DNA of 7,978 bases. It comes from an uncultured Collinsella sp. (GTDB taxonomy: Bacteria; Actinomycetota; Coriobacteriia; Coriobacteriales; Coriobacteriaceae). The stretch's first letter is position 1. Each line of letters begins with the position of its first letter. The notes under the pieces are model-generated. The model worked only from the letters and a program-made list of their open reading frames with translations, searched no databases and had not been told where the DNA came from. Made by a program: the position numbers and the translations under genes. The stretch lies in contig URWQ01000056.1 in assembly GCA_900551635.1 (NCBI GenBank), positions 1 to 7,978 on the forward strand, in the 5' to 3' direction. Shown piece by piece: positions 5,164 to 7,978 of the stretch.

Positions 5164-7347
5164 TTAGAACCAGAGGAAGTCGCTGCGGGTGACGGTGGCG
5201 CCGATGGCGAAGGGCATGCAGGCGATGACCGGATACAGGTAGCGCATGTAAGTCGAGCCGTTGCACGGGCCAATCAGGCACACGGCGAGCACGCCCAACA
5301 GCGGCACCCAGATCGCCAGCGCACGCCATGAATGACGACGCAGCAGGTAGACCACCACGGCGATCATGATCCACACATAGGTGGCCGAGCTCATGGTGAG
5401 CGAGATAAAGGGAACACGCTGCACCGCCACACGGTACAAATTGATCAGGTGGTCGCACCAGCGCACCACGTTGCTGTCAACCGGATGGAAGTCGAAGTAC
5501 TTGAGGTTGTCGGGACGCGCCATGATCTCGGCACTACGCGCCGTGCTGTAGACCCAGGCATCGCGCGCGCTCGGATAAAAATAACCATAGTAGTTATTGA
5601 TAAGCGCCGAAATATAGCACTCGGGATCCTTCTTAAACATCTGAGCCCATACCTCAAAATAGGCATCGATGTCCTCCTGCGAGGCGTACTCGTTAAAGCA
5701 GTTCTTGACGGCATCGGACTTGTCGGGGTTGTAGCGGCGGCCCAGGTTCTCGTACTTGAGTACACGATCGATCACGGCACGCTCTTCGTCGGTCACCGAA
5801 CCGTCGCAAGGAGCCTCCACGATGGTGCCGTCCTCCTTAACCGTAGGGTTGACGCCCGAGTTGAGGCCGTCGTGCTTTTGGACGAAACGAGCCGTCTGCT
5901 GGAACGGAATCGAAAGGATTTCGCGCTTGGAGCCGGGCGTAATGTCGTGCGCCGGCATAAAGACCTTGGTGAAGTACATATTAGAGGCAAGGCAGAGCGC
6001 GAGCACCGCGAGAACGCCAACCCAGCGGAAACGCGGGATGGCGCCCGAAGGCGCAGCGCCAGTCTGCTTGGCTGCACGACGAGCCACATGCACGTCCCAT
6101 ACGCAAAACGCCGCCGCGATTACGCATGCCGCCAGGGGAAACACCAGGCCGCCGTTGCGCAGAAACGTGGAACCCATGGCGCCCAGAGCGAGCAGCAGCC
6201 AGTCGTGGCGCGCAAAGAGCACGGGGGCTTTCTCGCCCGCTCGCTCGGCATTGGCATCACGACGGGGCAAGCCACATGCCACGAGCTTGACGGTCTGTAC
6301 CAGCAGCACCAATAACGCGTCGGCAAAGAGCACGTCTTTGGTAAGCAGGGCCGCGTAGTTAGAGAACATCGGCATAAACGCAAAGAACAGCAGGATCGCA
6401 CCGCGAACCGGCAGGCTCACGCCCAATTTGCGCAGCGACGAAATGGAATAGGCCATGCAGGCAGCCGTAATGACGAACTGAGCACAGGTATAGATGGCAA
6501 GACCTGCGTTGGCGCTGTTGAACAGCGAAAGCCCCAGCTGAACGCACGAGCCGATAATAGCCGTATGCACTACAGGGTGATGCCCGTTGAGCAACACATT
6601 GGGATTAAGCAGACGCAGGTAGTCACTCGTGCCGTTGGGGTAGTTGAACCACTGGCGAATCTGCGCGCCCGTATCTCCCATAAAAAGGCCAGGCAGCGAA
6701 GCGATGAGCATGGGCGCCCAGGCGATCATAAGCACCAGGAAGGGCCCGGCAAAGGGATGGACCGAGAGTACGGCGTGAGTCACACGCCATACGCGGCCAA
6801 AGTGCGCTTCGGAAAACGGAATGCGCCGAGAGCTCAGCCAATCTAGACACTCAAAGGCAAGGTAGAAGGCAACGATCGCCAGGAGCATCCAGCCCGCGCC
6901 GCCAATCCAGGCGCAGATGATGCGAGCTTTGTCGCCAAGGACAATCTCGGCCGAGTCGGTGAGGTCGTAGCTGCGGCCGAACACCATGCAGATGGCGAAG
7001 AACAGCGACGGCAGAATGATCGATGGACGCCAGGTATCGCCACGGCCAAAGAACACGTAGCGAAACGGCAGAGTGAGCAGGCAGGCAAGCGCAAGCAACA
7101 TGACCGCGTCGGTATGGCCGGCAAACGAGAGGAGCACCTCGTAGCACACGTACAGCATGCCCGAGGCGTTGGGGTCAATCGCCAAGACTGCGTTGCTCGA
7201 CACCGGGGAGGGATCGATGGAAAACGCCGTGGTCGCCAACAGCGCGAGCAAAAATGCGATGAGCGTCTGCTTGGCGGGGTAGCGCTTAAACCAGACGATG
7301 CGGGCAGCGTCGCGCGCAGCCGTTGTGGAGAGGTCGGAATCCTTCAC
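5164..7347 (-). CDS. DUF6020-like polytopic membrane protein, probable GT-C type glycosyltransferase
   Basis: A 727-residue integral membrane protein with about a dozen or more hydrophobic segments, including about 26-43, 80-97, 108-124, 143-165, 200-220, 262-276, 283-300, 316-333, 339-358, 382-412, 440-458, 650-669 and 675-692. A large hydrophilic region at about 465-640 probably lies outside the membrane, with cysteines at 514, 550, 577 and 631. Features typical of GT-C enzymes are an acidic motif after a membrane helix (LFMGDTGAQ, Asp225), NGHHPVVHT at 254-262, TKD at 336-338 and FLRNGG at 395-400. GT-C enzymes use polyprenyl-linked sugars on the outer face of the membrane; that activity is inferred from layout, and acceptor and sugar are unknown. 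The start is GTG at 7347 with a weak AAGG about 10 nt upstream; an in-frame stop lies 15 nt further up and the first ATG is only at codon 63, which would remove a membrane helix. It is 143 nt from lgt and 164 nt from yebC, so probably a single-gene unit. Confidence 0.88.
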   Translation of the reverse strand: MKDSDLSTTAARDAARIVWFKRYPAKQTLIAFLLALLATTAFSIDPSPVSSNAVLAIDPNASGMLYVCYEVLLSFAGHTDAVMLLALACLLTLPFRYVFFGRGDTWRPSIILPSLFFAICMVFGRSYDLTDSAEIVLGDKARIICAWIGGAGWMLLAIVAFYLAFECLDWLSSRRIPFSEAHFGRVWRVTHAVLSVHPFAGPFLVLMIAWAPMLIASLPGLFMGDTGAQIRQWFNYPNGTSDYLRLLNPNVLLNGHHPVVHTAIIGSCVQLGLSLFNSANAGLAIYTCAQFVITAACMAYSISSLRKLGVSLPVRGAILLFFAFMPMFSNYAALLTKDVLFADALLVLLVQTVKLVACGLPRRDANAERAGEKAPVLFARHDWLLLALGAMGSTFLRNGGLVFPLAACVIAAAFCVWDVHVARRAAKQTGAAPSGAIPRFRWVGVLAVLALCLASNMYFTKVFMPAHDITPGSKREILSIPFQQTARFVQKHDGLNSGVNPTVKEDGTIVEAPCDGSVTDEERAVIDRVLKYENLGRRYNPDKSDAVKNCFNEYASQEDIDAYFEVWAQMFKKDPECYISALINNYYGYFYPSARDAWVYSTARSAEIMARPDNLKYFDFHPVDSNVVRWCDHLINLYRVAVQRVPFISLTMSSATYVWIMIAVVVYLLRRHSWRALAIWVPLLGVLAVCLIGPCNGSTYMRYLYPVIACMPFAIGATVTRSDFLWF

Positions 7348-7367
7348 AGTCCGAAAGCCTTTCTAGA

Positions 7368-7422
7368 AACCTGCCAAAAAGGGACAGGTTTATTTTGGCA
7401 GGTTTTATCTGGGGAAACGTTA
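7368..7422 (+). repeat. 55-bp dispersed hairpin repeat, copy B
   Basis: Plus-strand copy of the 55-bp unit also present at 2507-2561 (minus strand), 50/55 identical, no gaps. AACCTGCCAAAA (7368-7379) and TTTTGGCAGGTT (7393-7404) form a perfect 12-bp stem, 13 bp with the flanking A/T, around a loop holding GGGACAGG (7381-7388). TTTTATCTG and a conserved AACGTTA tail follow. It lies in the 5' leader of the DUF6020-like gene, pointing against transcription, about 20 nt upstream of its GTG start. A hairpin so close to the start could affect translation of that gene. Confidence 0.85.
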
Positions 7423-7446
7423 CGGTTCTGTCATCGTTGCCCAGCG

Positions 7447-7483
7447 AACCACCACAAAGGTTCCTGTCCCCTTTGTGGTGGTT
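7447..7483 (-). repeat. Hairpin element with CAGG core after lgt (element C)
   Basis: A perfect 14-bp palindrome: AACCACCACAAAGG (7447-7460) and CCTTTGTGGTGGTT (7470-7483), loop 9 nt. On the minus strand the core GGGACAGG (7470-7463) straddles the loop, in the same position as in the other elements. It begins 7 nt after the lgt stop, with a CCACCAAAA lead-in. Leftward it lacks a U-tract; rightward TTTT follows. It may end or stabilise the lgt transcript. Confidence 0.75.
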
Positions 7484-7490
7484 TTGGTGG

Positions 7491-7978
7491 TTAGGCGTCC
7501 AGGTAGACGCGCTGGGGCTGGTTGCGGCGACGAGCAAAGATGATGAGCGCCAGGCCCGCGATTACAAGCGGCAGGCTCAGCAGCTGACCCATGGTGATGA
7601 CGCCACTCAGCAGATAGCCCAGCTGCGCATCGGGCACGCGCACAAACTCAACGAGAAAGCGGACGATGCCGTAGCCCATCACAAAGACGCCCATAAACGT
7701 GCCTTGGGGCAGTAGCGGCTTTTTGCGGCTGAGCACCTGCAGAATGCAAAAGAGCACGATGCCCTCAAGAAATGCCTCGTAGAGCTGGGAGGGGTGACGC
7801 GGCATATCGCCCGCAGTCCCGCCAAAGACCACGCCCCAGGGCAGATCGGTCGGCTTGCCCCACAGCTCGCCGTTGACAAAGTTGGCGCAGCGTCCCAGAC
7901 ATAAGGCCAGCGGAGCACCGATAACGGCAAGGTCGGCGATGGTCCAGGCGTCGAGCTTGTACATGCGGCACACGAGCA
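7491..7978 (-). CDS. lgt: Prolipoprotein diacylglyceryl transferase Lgt, C-terminal part (5' end outside the window)
   Basis: The last about 160 codons of Lgt, which transfers diacylglycerol from phosphatidylglycerol to the lipobox cysteine of prelipoproteins in the cytoplasmic membrane. The Lgt signature is clear: LGRCANFVNGELWGKP, corresponding to the family's GRxxNFxNGExxG with the essential arginine. It is followed by RHPSQLYEAFLEG, then RFLVEFVRVPDAQLG, which carries further conserved arginines, and MGQLLSLPLVIAG in the last helix. About three or four membrane helices are visible, ending in a basic cytoplasmic tail (ARRRNQPQRVYLDA) and TAA. The frame is still open at the right edge, so roughly the first 110-130 residues of a usual 270-300 are missing. 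The cysteine in GRCANF, where Ile is common, is a mild variation. No defect is visible in the part present. Confidence 0.96.
   Translation of the reverse strand, partial: LVCRMYKLDAWTIADLAVIGAPLALCLGRCANFVNGELWGKPTDLPWGVVFGGTAGDMPRHPSQLYEAFLEGIVLFCILQVLSRKKPLLPQGTFMGVFVMGYGIVRFLVEFVRVPDAQLGYLLSGVITMGQLLSLPLVIAGLALIIFARRRNQPQRVYLDA

Noticed and set aside
5332..6358. Plus-strand open frames of 200-327 codons inside the 727-codon gene
   Set aside because: They lie wholly antisense to a membrane protein with regular helix periodicity and have no family resemblance or convincing ribosome binding site.
1..7978. CRISPR array, tRNA/rRNA genes, insertion sequence or prophage genes
   Set aside because: No regularly spaced repeats, no cloverleaf-like segment, and no transposase, integrase or phage motif in any frame that survived inspection.

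Overview
The window is about 58-60 % G+C with compact, same-strand gene packing. The Asp23/AmaP operon, the large DUF6020-like membrane protein and the short dispersed hairpins ending genes point to an actinobacterial gut lineage of the Coriobacteriia, most likely Collinsella or a close relative. This assignment is by recognition, not by a search. Every supported gene is on the minus strand, so transcription runs from right to left.

Layout in transcription order: the 3' part of lgt (prolipoprotein diacylglyceryl transferase, cut by the right edge); a 143-nt gap holding two hairpin elements; a 727-codon polytopic membrane protein resembling DUF6020/GT-C enzymes; a 164-nt gap with a third hairpin at its start; yebC (YebC/TACO1-type translation factor/regulator) followed by a good intrinsic terminator; a three-gene envelope-stress operon amaP - DUF2273 - asp23; a 208-nt gap with a hairpin stack; a YitT-family membrane protein; a 150-nt gap; and a zinc-ribbon multi-pass membrane protein whose C-terminus leaves the window on the left. 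No gene-free stretch exceeds about 210 nt.

Functionally the window is mostly cell-envelope work: lipoprotein maturation (Lgt), a probable membrane glycosyltransferase, the Asp23 membrane-anchored stress module, a YitT transporter-like protein and a zinc-ribbon membrane protein. YebC is the housekeeping exception. Only amaP, the DUF2273 gene and asp23 are clearly one tight operon (8-nt overlap, then 44 nt).

The most interesting non-coding signal is a set of small palindromes that share one asymmetric core, (A/G)G(A/G)(A/T)CAGG, between otherwise different arms. Two are copies of one 55-bp repeat (50/55 identical) in opposite orientation; two more have different arms. Three of the four start at or just after the stop codon of the gene they follow. 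They look like a REP-like or mobile-terminator family. No tRNA, rRNA, CRISPR array, transposase or phage gene was seen.
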